A stretch of 64,000 nucleotides of DNA, from NCBI RefSeq assembly GCF_003253545.1, contig NZ_QKYV01000004.1:310001-374000 (forward strand). The letters are read 5' to 3'. The stretch comes from Mesonia algae (lineage in GTDB: Bacteria > Bacteroidota > Bacteroidia > Flavobacteriales > Flavobacteriaceae). Both the position numbers and the translations under genes were made by a program. How positions within the stretch are numbered: position 1 is the stretch's first letter; each line of letters opens with the position of its first letter. Shown piece by piece: positions 55,492 to 64,000 of the stretch. Below the pieces are notes generated by a model that searched no databases, was not told where the DNA came from, and was given only the letters and a program-made list of their open reading frames with translations.

Positions 55492-55557
55492 GGTGATTAA
55501 TTAAATTTTTGTTAAACAAAATCAATAGCTGTTAAAATTTTGTACTTTTACGATTAT

Positions 55558-55977
55558 ATGAAACAGGTAATCCATAAAATAATGGCTTTCGTAATGGTTT
55601 TTGTAGTATTATTTTCTACAATGTCATTTACTGTTGATATGCATTATTGTGGGGGGAATTTGGTCGATTTCAGTTTTTTCACAAAAGCTGAAGGATGCGG
55701 AATGGAAAAAGCACAACCAGTTAAAAGTTGTGAGAATCCTAAAATGGCTGAGAAATCTTGTTGTTCTGACCAGCAAATTGTAAAGGAAGGCAAAGACGAC
55801 CTTAAAATATCTTTTGACACCCTTAGTTTTGAGCAGCAAACGTTCATCGCTACTTTTACATATTCTTATATAAACCTATTTGAAGGAACCGAATCTGAAG
55901 AAGTTCCTTTTGAAGATTACCCGCGACCCTTTGTCAAACGGGATGTGCAAGTGATGTACCAGACTTTCTTAATTTGA
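55558..55977 (+). CDS. HYC_CC_PP-family exported protein
   Basis: A 139-residue exported protein of the HYC_CC_PP type: signal peptide (1-25), then MHYCGG near residue 28, a CGMEKAQ segment, KSCCSD about 64-69, and a final FEDYPRPF. The two Cys clusters suggest copper binding in the periplasm. The ATG at 55558 is used; a TTG 18 nt upstream is unlikely. It lies 109 bp before the Cu-type RND pump, as such proteins usually do. Confidence 0.75.
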   Translation: MKQVIHKIMAFVMVFVVLFSTMSFTVDMHYCGGNLVDFSFFTKAEGCGMEKAQPVKSCENPKMAEKSCCSDQQIVKEGKDDLKISFDTLSFEQQTFIATFTYSYINLFEGTESEEVPFEDYPRPFVKRDVQVMYQTFLI

Positions 55978-55998
55978 TTTGTTAGATTTTTTGAATGA

Positions 55999-56035
55999 AG
56001 CCCAATAGCTATGCTGTAGTGGGCTAAAACTCGTG
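55999..56035. promoter_or_regulatory. Hairpin upstream of the copper RND gene
   Basis: AGCCCA and TGGGCT pair around a 25-nt loop, 52 bp before the ATG of the RND gene. A T-run is absent, so attenuation or an mRNA processing site is more likely than termination. Confidence 0.35.
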
Positions 56036-56086
56036 TTTGCCATATTCTGCAACACGTAATTCCAATTATCTAATACATCAAATGTT

Positions 56087-59000
56087 ATGCTGAATAAGAG
56101 CATTAAATTTCTCATAGAAAACAAACTTGTTGCCGTTCTACTACTCGCCCTATTTGTGGGTTGGGGCGTGGTCAACGCACCCTTTAATTGGGAAACGGGC
56201 TTTTTACCTACAGACCCAGTTGCCGTTGATGCCATACCTGATATTGGCGAGAACCAGCAAATTGTTTTTACCAAGTGGCAAGGTCGCTCGCCACAGGATA
56301 TTGAAGACCAAATCACATATCCGCTTACCACTTCGCTTCTCGGTATTCCAGGTGTGAAAACCATTCGTAGTTCGTCTATGTTTGGATTTTCAAGCATCTA
56401 TATCATTTTTGAAGAAGACATCGAGTTCTACTGGTCACGCAGTCGCATACTTGAAAAACTGAACTCACTTCCTGCAAACCTATTACCTGATGGTGTCAAT
56501 CCATCATTAGGACCAGATGCCACGGGTCTCGGACAGATATTTTGGTACACGCTGGAAGGTCGTGATAAAGACGGCAACGTAACTGGCGGATGGGATTTAC
56601 AGGAATTGCGTAGCATACAGGATTACTATGTGAAATATGGATTGTCATCGGCAAGTGGTGTTTCTGAAGTAGCTTCCATAGGTGGCTATGTTCAGGAATA
56701 CCAAGTGGACATTGACCCAGAAAAAATGCGCCAGTACAATGTGAGTATGGGCGATGTGGTTAAAGCCGTCAAACAGAGCAATCAAGATATAGGGGCACAG
56801 ACTCTCGAAATCAATCAAGCCGAATACCTCGTACGCGGATTGGGCTACGTAAAGTCCATTGCAGATATCGAAGATGCGGTAGTAGATTCTGAAAACTTTA
56901 CTTCCATCCGCATCAAAGACGTGGCAAACGTCCATTTGGGACCTGCTGCCCGACGTGGTATTCTCGATAAAGAAGGTGCCGAAGTTGTAGGTGGTGTAGT
57001 CGTCGCTCGATACGGTGCAAATCCGTTGGAAGTTATCAATAATGTCAAGGCGCAAATTGCCGAAATAAGTTCTGGACTTCCTGCCAAAACTTTATCAGAT
57101 GGTCGCACTTCGCAAGTTACCATTGTACCATTTTATGACCGGACAGAACTCATACAAGAAACGCTGGGAACGCTCAACGAAGCACTCACTTTGGAAATCC
57201 TAATTACCATTTTGGTCATTATTATAATGGTTTTCAATCTGCGTGCATCCATCCTTATTTCAGGGTTGTTACCCGTAGCCGTTTTGATGGTTTTTATCAC
57301 GATGAAGCTCTTTAATGTAGATGCAAATATCGTCGCACTTTCAGGTATTGCCATTGCCATCGGTACAATGGTGGACGTGGGCGTGATACTCGCTGAAAAT
57401 ATGATACGGCACTTGGAAGATGAGAAATTACGTCTTAATGAAAACGGAAAGGAATACACCACAAATGAAATTATCTACAACGCAACGGCTGAAGTTTCTG
57501 GTGCTATACTAACAGCTGTACTAACGACCATAATTAGTTTCCTGCCCGTATTTACAATGATAGGTGCCGAAGGAAAACTGTTCCGTCCGCTTGCCTTTAC
57601 TAAAACAATGGCACTTACGGCATCCCTTATCATTGCGCTGTTTATTATTCCACCCATCGCGGCATTCCTATTTCGCAAAATGAGTGTACGGGAACGCACC
57701 CAATATGCCATCAACGGCACACTTGTTTTATTGGGGATTCTCGCCATCGTTTACGGCTTTTGGTTAGGACTAATTCTTATCGCCTTTGCCATCACATCAT
57801 TTTTAAAGGTGCGTGGTACGCTTTCGCGAAAGCGTAAAAACCTAATCGACATTATCATTTCATCGGTTGCCATCGTATTCTTGCTCGCGACCTACTGGCG
57901 ACCGTTGGGCTTTGACCGAAGCATCGTGATGAACCTGATATTTGTTTCCATTATCTGTTTTGGACTGCTCGGTGTATTCTCAATTTTCAGGATATACTAC
58001 GAGCGTATTTTACGATGGGCACTTCAGAACCGATATCTATTCTTAATCGTTCCGGCTACGGTGCTTACGCTCGGTATTCTCATAATGCGAAATACGGGTA
58101 AAGAGTTTATGCCAGCACTCAATGAAGGCTCGTTCCTGTTGATGCCTACATCCTTACCACACGCAGGTGTTGAAGAAAACAAGCGTGTGTTGCAACAGCT
58201 CGATATGACCGTGGCAAGTATTCCTGAAATTGAAACCGTAGTGGGAAAAGCTGGAAGGACAGAAAGCGCTCTTGACCCAGCACCACTCTCGATGTATGAA
58301 AATGTCATTCAGTATAAATCTGAATATATGCGAAATAGCTCTGGCAAGCGACAACGCTATAAGGTCAATGACGATGGATTGTTTGTATTGAAGAACAACA
58401 AATTCGTCATTAATTCAAACAATGAGATAGATGAAAACGTAAACTATGATGAAGCATCGCTCAAGACTACTGCGACGCGCAATGATTTGATTGAAGATGA
58501 AGATGGCGAGTACTACCGAAACTGGCGACCAGAAATCAGCAGTCCAGATGATATTTGGAACGAGATTATACGAGTGACCAAATTACCAGGCGTGACATCT
58601 GCACCCAAGTTACAACCCATCGAAACCCGATTGGTAATGCTACAAACGGGAATGCGTGCACCTATGGGCATCAAGGTAAAAGGTCCCGATTTAAAATCGA
58701 TTGAAAACTTTGGACTACAACTGGAAGACATCCTAAAACAAGCCGAAGGTGTTAAAGAACAAGCCGTGTTTGCAGACCGAATCGTGGGCAAACCGTACTT
58801 GCTCATCGATATTAAGCGAGACCAACTGGCACGTTACGGCATATCCATAATGGATGTGCAGGAAATTCTTCAAGTGGCAGTTGGTGGTATGCCACTCACG
58901 CAAACGGTAGAAGGTCGTGAGCGTTATGCCGTGCGGGTTCGCTATCCACGAGAGTTACGGGCAAACCCAGACGACCTTAAAAACATCTATGTTCCTGTTG

Positions 59001-59839
59001 AAAAAGGCAGCCCTGTACCGCTGGGCGAACTGGTCGAGATACGATACGAACAAGGTCCACAAGTCATTAAAAGTGAAGATACTTTTCTAATCGGCTATGT
59101 GCTGTTTGATAAACTCGATGGCTTTGCCGAAGTAGATGTGGTGGAAAATGCTCAAGCCTTAATCCAAGATAACATAGACAACGGTACGCTGGTCGTACCC
59201 CAAGGTGTTAGCTATCGCTTTACGGGAACTTATGAAAATCAGTTGCGAGCAGAAAAAACCTTATCGGTTGTCGTACCACTTTGTTTACTGGTTATTTTCT
59301 TGATTTTGTATTTCCAGTTTAGGTCGGTTTCTACATCGCTTATGGTGTTTACCGCCATTGCCGTAGCCTTTGCAGGTGGTTTCATTATGATTTGGTTGTA
59401 TGGGCAAGATTGGTTTTTCAACTTCAGCTTTTTTGGCGAGAACCTACGGGATTTGTTCAATATGAAAACCATCAATTTAAGTGTGGCCGTTTGGGTAGGT
59501 TTTATTGCCCTTTTCGGAATTGCTACGGATGATGGTGTGGTAATGGCCACCTACTTAGACCAATCCTTCAAAAGCAATGACCCAGATTCTCAAAAAGGTA
59601 TAAGGCTCGCCACTTTGGAAGCGGCTGGAAAACGCATCCGTCCGTGTTTGATGACAACCGTAACCACAGTTTTGGCACTACTACCAGTACTCACATCCAC
59701 AGGAAAGGGAAGCGATATAATGATACCGATGGCGATTCCCATTTTTGGCGGAATGATAATCGATGTTACGTCGTATTTCTTGTTGCCAGTCTTATACAGC
59801 TGGAAAAAGGAATACCAACTTAAAAAAGCAAACAGATGA
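56087..59839 (+). CDS. cusA: CusA-type RND efflux pump (Cu/Ag pattern)
   Basis: A 1250-residue heavy-metal RND pump, about 200 residues longer than E. coli CusA. TM4 reads AIAIGTMVDVGVILAEN with D430, the HME4 pattern of Cu(I)/Ag(I) pumps, and NEGSFLLMP supplies the Met of the CusA metal path. Extra segments are a probable four-helix insert at about 530-640 between the two halves, containing the palindrome-coded LSRKR, and a charged periplasmic insert at about 745-825. It overlaps the TolC gene by 4 bp (ATGA). No adaptor follows here; it is probably encoded beyond the right edge. Confidence 0.9.
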   Translation: MLNKSIKFLIENKLVAVLLLALFVGWGVVNAPFNWETGFLPTDPVAVDAIPDIGENQQIVFTKWQGRSPQDIEDQITYPLTTSLLGIPGVKTIRSSSMFGFSSIYIIFEEDIEFYWSRSRILEKLNSLPANLLPDGVNPSLGPDATGLGQIFWYTLEGRDKDGNVTGGWDLQELRSIQDYYVKYGLSSASGVSEVASIGGYVQEYQVDIDPEKMRQYNVSMGDVVKAVKQSNQDIGAQTLEINQAEYLVRGLGYVKSIADIEDAVVDSENFTSIRIKDVANVHLGPAARRGILDKEGAEVVGGVVVARYGANPLEVINNVKAQIAEISSGLPAKTLSDGRTSQVTIVPFYDRTELIQETLGTLNEALTLEILITILVIIIMVFNLRASILISGLLPVAVLMVFITMKLFNVDANIVALSGIAIAIGTMVDVGVILAENMIRHLEDEKLRLNENGKEYTTNEIIYNATAEVSGAILTAVLTTIISFLPVFTMIGAEGKLFRPLAFTKTMALTASLIIALFIIPPIAAFLFRKMSVRERTQYAINGTLVLLGILAIVYGFWLGLILIAFAITSFLKVRGTLSRKRKNLIDIIISSVAIVFLLATYWRPLGFDRSIVMNLIFVSIICFGLLGVFSIFRIYYERILRWALQNRYLFLIVPATVLTLGILIMRNTGKEFMPALNEGSFLLMPTSLPHAGVEENKRVLQQLDMTVASIPEIETVVGKAGRTESALDPAPLSMYENVIQYKSEYMRNSSGKRQRYKVNDDGLFVLKNNKFVINSNNEIDENVNYDEASLKTTATRNDLIEDEDGEYYRNWRPEISSPDDIWNEIIRVTKLPGVTSAPKLQPIETRLVMLQTGMRAPMGIKVKGPDLKSIENFGLQLEDILKQAEGVKEQAVFADRIVGKPYLLIDIKRDQLARYGISIMDVQEILQVAVGGMPLTQTVEGRERYAVRVRYPRELRANPDDLKNIYVPVEKGSPVPLGELVEIRYEQGPQVIKSEDTFLIGYVLFDKLDGFAEVDVVENAQALIQDNIDNGTLVVPQGVSYRFTGTYENQLRAEKTLSVVVPLCLLVIFLILYFQFRSVSTSLMVFTAIAVAFAGGFIMIWLYGQDWFFNFSFFGENLRDLFNMKTINLSVAVWVGFIALFGIATDDGVVMATYLDQSFKSNDPDSQKGIRLATLEAAGKRIRPCLMTTVTTVLALLPVLTSTGKGSDIMIPMAIPIFGGMIIDVTSYFLLPVLYSWKKEYQLKKANR
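57819..57834. repeat. CGCTTTCGCGAAAGCG palindrome, copy 2
   Basis: A perfect 16-bp palindrome (18 bp with flanking A and T) in the cytoplasmic insert of the CusA-type pump, read as L-S-R-K-R. Confidence 0.7.
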
Positions 59840-61053
59840 AGAAATTAAAATATATACTGGTGTTTTTGTTTGTTTCCGCTTTCGCGAAAGCGCAACAATT
59901 ACAATCCTACATTCAAGAAGCCGAAGCTAACAATCCAGAAATTCAAGCCTTTGAATTGCGCTACAACATCGCCGAAGAAAAAGTAAACGAAGCCAACTGG
60001 ATTCCCAATACCGAAGTAAGTGCTGGCTATTTTGTGAGCGAGCCAGAAACCAGAGTGGGCGCGCAACGAGCACGTATAGGTGTCAAGCAAATGTTGCCGT
60101 GGTTCGGCACTATCACAGCTCGTGAAAATTATGCCACCGCAATGGCAGATGCCGAATATGTGGAAATCACAATAGCAAAACGCAAGCTCGCACTTTCGGT
60201 CGCACAGTCCTATTATCGTTTGTATTCCATACGTGCCAAGCAAGCCGTACTGGATGAAAACATACAACTACTGGAAACCTATGAGCGACTTGCACTCACA
60301 TCCGTAGAGGTGGGCAAAGCGAGTGCAGTAGATGTATTGCGACTTCAGATAAGACAGAACGAGATACAGCAACAAAAAGAAGTGTTGGAAGAAGAATTTA
60401 CAGCAGAACAAACGGCTTTCAACAACTTGCTTAATCGTGATTCAATGATGAATGTTGACGTAGTTCCAGAAATGGAAATTCCGCAGGAAGACCCTTTTTA
60501 TGACAATGAAGCGCTGACGCTAAATCCGGAACTGCTCAAATACGATAAGCTCTATGAATCGGTAGCACAATCTGAATTGCTCAACCAGCGTGAGAGCTTA
60601 CCTATGATTGGTTTTGGTTTGGATTACTTGCCCGTAACCGAACGTAGCGACGTGAACTTAAGCGATAATGGGAAAGATGTATTGATGCCTATGGTTTCGG
60701 TTTCCATCCCCATTTTCAACAACCGTTACAAATCTATTTCAAGGCAAAACGAACTTCGACGGCAAGAAATAGAAACTCAACGGGAACAGCGATTAAATGT
60801 GTTGGAATCCGCTTTCGTAAAAGCGCAATCGCAACGCAACCAAGCACGCATCGCCTATAACACACAAGCCCGCAACCTAAAACAAGCCCAAGATGCCGAA
60901 GAAATTCTGGTTAAAAATTATGAAACAGGCACTATCGATTTCAACGATGTATTGGACATTCAGGAATTGCAGTTAAAATTTCAAATGAATCAAATCGAGT
61001 CGGTAAAAGGGTACTATGTACAATCGGCTATTATCAACTATTTAATCAACTAA
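59836..61053 (+). CDS. cusC: TolC-family outer-membrane factor (CusC type)
   Basis: A 405-residue outer-membrane channel. Signal peptide 1-19, with an AFAKA cleavage motif before Gln-Gln. Two OEP repeats follow: the first helical pair around YRLYSIRAKQAVLDE and AVDVLRLQIRQNEI, the second with FNDVLDIQELQLKFQ near the end. It forms the exit duct for the CusA-type pump, whose gene overlaps it by 4 bp. The regulator gene follows after 2 bp. Confidence 0.88.
   Translation: MKKLKYILVFLFVSAFAKAQQLQSYIQEAEANNPEIQAFELRYNIAEEKVNEANWIPNTEVSAGYFVSEPETRVGAQRARIGVKQMLPWFGTITARENYATAMADAEYVEITIAKRKLALSVAQSYYRLYSIRAKQAVLDENIQLLETYERLALTSVEVGKASAVDVLRLQIRQNEIQQQKEVLEEEFTAEQTAFNNLLNRDSMMNVDVVPEMEIPQEDPFYDNEALTLNPELLKYDKLYESVAQSELLNQRESLPMIGFGLDYLPVTERSDVNLSDNGKDVLMPMVSVSIPIFNNRYKSISRQNELRRQEIETQREQRLNVLESAFVKAQSQRNQARIAYNTQARNLKQAQDAEEILVKNYETGTIDFNDVLDIQELQLKFQMNQIESVKGYYVQSAIINYLIN
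59877..59892. repeat. CGCTTTCGCGAAAGCG palindrome, copy 3
   Basis: A perfect copy in another reading frame from copies 1 and 2: here it encodes A-F-A-K-A, which is the signal-peptidase site of the TolC-type protein. Confidence 0.7.
60810..60825. repeat. Degenerate copy of the island palindrome
   Basis: CGCTTTCGTAAAAGCG, two changes from the perfect form, inside the TolC-type gene in the same frame as copy 3 (A-F-V-K-A). Confidence 0.5.
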
Positions 61054-61055
61054 TT

Positions 61056-61622
61056 ATGGTCAAGGATTTTTACATAAAGAATATGGTATGTGATAGATGT
61101 ATCAAGGTTTTAAGGGATGGATTGGATAAACAAAATATCGAATTGTTACAAATCGAATTGGGCCGTATGAGACTCGATATCGAGAGCGACGATGAAATCA
61201 AAAAATTAAAAAGACTGCTTGAGAGTAATGGTTTTTCCCTCATTGGCAGTACCGAAGAAAAACTCACAGAGCAGGTAAAGGTAGAACTGATAAAGGCATT
61301 GCAAGAATTGCCTTTAGAACTCAATGAGAAATTATCCGTGCATTTGGCAGATGCATTGGGCCAAGAATACTCAAAAATCAGTAAGGTATTCTCTTTTACC
61401 GAAGGCATTACCATTGAAAAGTATTTCATCAAATTGAAAATTGAAAAAGTTAAAGAACTGATTCAAGGCAAAGAACTCAATTTTACTGAAATGGGACAAC
61501 TTCTGGGTTATAGCCATATCAATCATTTGAGCGGTCAGTTTAAAAATCAGACGGGAATGAGCCTGACGGCTTATAAATCCCAACAGGAAAATTTTAGGAA
61601 TTCCTTGGACAAAATTATGTAG
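61056..61622 (+). CDS. HMA-like/AraC-type metal-responsive regulator
   Basis: A 188-residue paralogue of the protein at 3777-4337: [11 protein letters not shown] at the start (C12, C15), an HMA-like region of about 70 residues, and an AraC-type HTH with [19 protein letters not shown] and INHLSGQFK. It lies 2 bp after the TolC-type gene and 70 bp before the multicopper oxidase in a copper-type operon, which fits metal-sensing control. Sensing by the CxxC is inference. Confidence 0.8.
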   Translation: MVKDFYIKNMVCDRCIKVLRDGLDKQNIELLQIELGRMRLDIESDDEIKKLKRLLESNGFSLIGSTEEKLTEQVKVELIKALQELPLELNEKLSVHLADALGQEYSKISKVFSFTEGITIEKYFIKLKIEKVKELIQGKELNFTEMGQLLGYSHINHLSGQFKNQTGMSLTAYKSQQENFRNSLDKIM

Positions 61623-61692
61623 ATAACAACCATAATTATGACACAAGCTGTTGATTTACAGCGGTAATTTTATCAAAATAAAATTAAATACT

Positions 61693-64000
61693 ATGAAATA
61701 TAAAATCACATTACTTCTAACGATGCTCATCGCTTTTGGTGCAAAAGCTCAATTAGTAGCGAACGAAACTGAAGAAAATGTTGACAACTGGCCAGAACGT
61801 GTTTATGACCTAACCATAGATTATAAAACCGTAAACTTTACGGGTAAGGATGTTAAGGCGATGACCATTAATGGTGGCATACCTGGACCCAATCTTGAGT
61901 TCAATGAAGGTGAGTTTGCCATTATAAATGTGACCAATAATATGGATGTGGAAACATCTGTCCATTGGCACGGTTTAATTCTACCAAATTTTTATGATGG
62001 TGTTCCATACCTAACGACGCCACCTATTAATCCCGGCGAAACCCAACAGTACAAATTTGCATTAAAACAATCTGGAACGTATTGGTATCACTCGCATACT
62101 GGTCTGCAAGAGCAACGTGGTGTATATGGTTCCATCCAAATCAACCCTAAAGAAACTGATTTAGAATATGATAAGGATTTAGTGTTTGTACTATCAGATT
62201 GGATAGATGAAAGTCCTAAATCCCAACTTAAAAATCTAAAACGTGGTAACGAATGGTACTTAATTAAAAAAGGACAGGTTCAAAGTCTTGATAAATTAAT
62301 TGAACAAGGTGCGGTAGGTGCCAAGTTGAAGATGGCTTGGCAGCGTATGCCGGATATGGCAATTTCAGATAATTATTTTGACAAATTTTTTATAAATGGT
62401 GGTGCTTCACAGGATTACCCAGATTTTCAGCCTGGCGAACGTGTGAGACTTCGATTTGTAAACGCAGCCGCAGCGTCCTATTTCTGGCTCACATTTGGTG
62501 GCGAAGATCCGATGCTCGTATCTGCCGATGGGCTGGATGTCGTTCCCGTTCCGCATAACAAAACATTGATAGGTGTTGCCGAAACCTATGATTTTATAGT
62601 GACGATTCCGGAAAACGGAAAGCTTCAAGTGCGCGCTACCGCACAGGATGGTTCTGGCGAAGCTTCGGCATTTATAGGTACTGGAAATGTATTGGAAGCA
62701 CCTGTAGTTCCAGAGCCCAATCTTATTAAGAATATGAAGCAAATGATGTCTATGGGAATGAAAATGGGCGCACCTGCTTCAAAATTCAACCCATCAAAAA
62801 ACGATTCCATTCAAGTAATGGAAAAGTATAAGATGGAAATGGGCGGTATGCAAATGGATGGTATGTCTATGAAAGATGAAAAGACGGAAATGAACGGAAT
62901 GGCTCACAATAAAATGGATATGAAGGACGACAAAATTAAGATGTCCAAGACCGAAATGAAGATGAAGAAAGGAAAGGCAAATATGGATATGGATGGTGAT
63001 ATGAAAATGGACGGAATGAAGATGGGCTATATGGTACCAAAGGATAAAGTAGTAGGTGATAATATGAAAACGGGCGGTAATCCCGAGTTCAATTACAACT
63101 ATTTACGGTCGCCTGAAAAGACCGTATTTGAAAACGATAAGCCTGTAAAGGAAATGCTATTCAATCTTACTGGAAATATGAACCGTTACGTCTGGTCTAT
63201 CAACGGTGTTCCACTTTCAGAAACCGATAAAATTAAAATCAAACAAGGCGAAGTCGTGCGTGTTACGCTCAATAATCTCACGATGATGCACCACCCAATG
63301 CACTTACACGGTCACTTCTTTAGAGTATTGAATGAGAACGGCGAGTATTCGCCACTAAAGCATACAGTAAACGTGGCGCCAATGCAGAAAGTTGTATTTG
63401 AGTTTGCTGCTGATGAAACCGGTGATTGGTTTTTCCATTGTCACATCCTTTATCATATGATGAGCGGGATGGCAAGAGTTTTTAGTTATGATACACCTCG
63501 TGACCAGCGTCTAAATGATTATCCACTTACCAACCTTACTAATGAAGCTGACCACATATTCACTTGGGGCGAAATCACGGCTGCAAGTCATATGACCGAG
63601 CTATACGCTACCGCAACAAACATTAGAAATCAATTTGCCGTAAGGGGCGAATATGGCTGGAACAAAAATCTGGAAGCAGAGTTCACATACGAGCGCTATC
63701 TTAATGATTACTTCCGTGTGTTTGGTGGTGTAAATGTAGAGAATGAAGGTGAAGACAGCCTTGAAGAAATAAACACGACCGCCATTGCTGGTGTACGATG
63801 GTTAATGCCATTGCTCATTAATTCAGATTTCAGAATAGATAGCAAACTGCGTCCGCAGGTAAGTTTTAGTACAGGCTTTATGATTTTCCCACGATTGGGA
63901 ATTTATGGCGAGTATGAATACCAGATGGATTTTGGCTGGGATGGCAAGTTACCCGAAGGTCAGGACTTTGAAGAAGAAACCACGTGGCAAGTTGGACTGG
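61693..64000 (+). CDS. CopA-like multicopper oxidase with PcoB-like tail (partial, runs off right edge)
   Basis: At least 769 residues, open at the window end. Signal peptide 1-19 (ending AKAQ), then a three-domain multicopper oxidase with HWHG at 91-94, HSH at 133-135, HPMHLHGH at 534-541 and HCHILYH at 582-588. A Met-rich stretch (about 350-440, many MxxM repeats) inserts before the last cupredoxin. After about 610 the sequence changes to a beta-rich segment (FTYERYLNDYFRVFGG) like the outer-membrane protein CopB/PcoB. It oxidises Cu(I) in the periplasm. The fusion continues past the edge, so its end is unknown. Confidence 0.88.
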   Translation, partial: MKYKITLLLTMLIAFGAKAQLVANETEENVDNWPERVYDLTIDYKTVNFTGKDVKAMTINGGIPGPNLEFNEGEFAIINVTNNMDVETSVHWHGLILPNFYDGVPYLTTPPINPGETQQYKFALKQSGTYWYHSHTGLQEQRGVYGSIQINPKETDLEYDKDLVFVLSDWIDESPKSQLKNLKRGNEWYLIKKGQVQSLDKLIEQGAVGAKLKMAWQRMPDMAISDNYFDKFFINGGASQDYPDFQPGERVRLRFVNAAAASYFWLTFGGEDPMLVSADGLDVVPVPHNKTLIGVAETYDFIVTIPENGKLQVRATAQDGSGEASAFIGTGNVLEAPVVPEPNLIKNMKQMMSMGMKMGAPASKFNPSKNDSIQVMEKYKMEMGGMQMDGMSMKDEKTEMNGMAHNKMDMKDDKIKMSKTEMKMKKGKANMDMDGDMKMDGMKMGYMVPKDKVVGDNMKTGGNPEFNYNYLRSPEKTVFENDKPVKEMLFNLTGNMNRYVWSINGVPLSETDKIKIKQGEVVRVTLNNLTMMHHPMHLHGHFFRVLNENGEYSPLKHTVNVAPMQKVVFEFAADETGDWFFHCHILYHMMSGMARVFSYDTPRDQRLNDYPLTNLTNEADHIFTWGEITAASHMTELYATATNIRNQFAVRGEYGWNKNLEAEFTYERYLNDYFRVFGGVNVENEGEDSLEEINTTAIAGVRWLMPLLINSDFRIDSKLRPQVSFSTGFMIFPRLGIYGEYEYQMDFGWDGKLPEGQDFEEETTWQVGL

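Noticed and set aside
1-64000. CRISPR arrays, transposons or phage genes
   Set aside because: No regularly spaced repeats, transposase, integrase or phage structural motifs were seen on either strand.

Overview
The window is AT-rich DNA from a member of the Bacteroidetes, most likely the family Flavobacteriaceae. The evidence is promoter elements of the TAnnTTTG type, a fused CcoN-CcoO cytochrome cbb3 oxidase, an RND pump fused to its outer-membrane channel, HYC_CC_PP-type leader proteins and DUF3347 lipoproteins. No rRNA, complete tRNA, transposase, integrase or CRISPR array was seen. The genus cannot be fixed from this sequence.

Region 1 (1-6.1 kb) holds an HD-domain hydrolase and a leftward copper operon: DUF3347 lipoprotein, permease, HMA-AraC regulator, then a Cu(I) P-type ATPase. 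Region 2 (6.25-7.9 kb) is a umuDC mutagenesis operon behind a perfect inverted repeat that overlaps its promoter. Region 3 (8.1-11.8 kb) has a Crp/Fnr regulator, an aldehyde dehydrogenase and its probable AraC activator. Region 4 (12-21.3 kb) is a complete cbb3 oxidase locus (ccoI, ccoS, ccoNO, ccoQ, ccoP, a cupin-like gene, ccoG, a 46-residue Cys-rich gene, ccoH, a SafE-like gene). Two identical Crp/Fnr-type boxes precede ccoI and ccoS, and the regulator at 8.2-8.9 kb is a reasonable candidate to bind them.

Region 5 (21.3-27.9 kb) has a UvrA2-like ABC protein, a TPR histidine kinase with its response regulator, and a PAP2 phosphatase. Region 6 (28-45.1 kb) is a stress-flavoured patchwork: two DUF421 proteins, an AI-2E family transporter, a large catalase with a DJ-1-like tail, several tiny hydrophilic or membrane proteins, a SemiSWEET, two paralogous AraC regulators, a short-chain dehydrogenase, MgtC, a GntA-like/PaiB/DUF1989 cassette, CysQ, a PLP decarboxylase and a DUF2383 protein.

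Region 7 (about 45.1 kb to the right edge) looks like an acquired metal-resistance island with visibly higher GC. It carries a Zn/Co/Cd-type RND-OMF fusion with adaptor, a CDF-like protein and a Fur-family regulator, then a Zn/Cd P-type ATPase operon, then a Cu/Ag-type RND pump with TolC, a second HMA-AraC regulator and a multicopper oxidase fused to a PcoB-like domain that runs off the window. The two zinc-type operons share a near-identical operator-like box at the same distance from their promoters. A 16-bp palindrome, CGCTTTCGCGAAAGCG, recurs inside the island's coding sequences in different reading frames.
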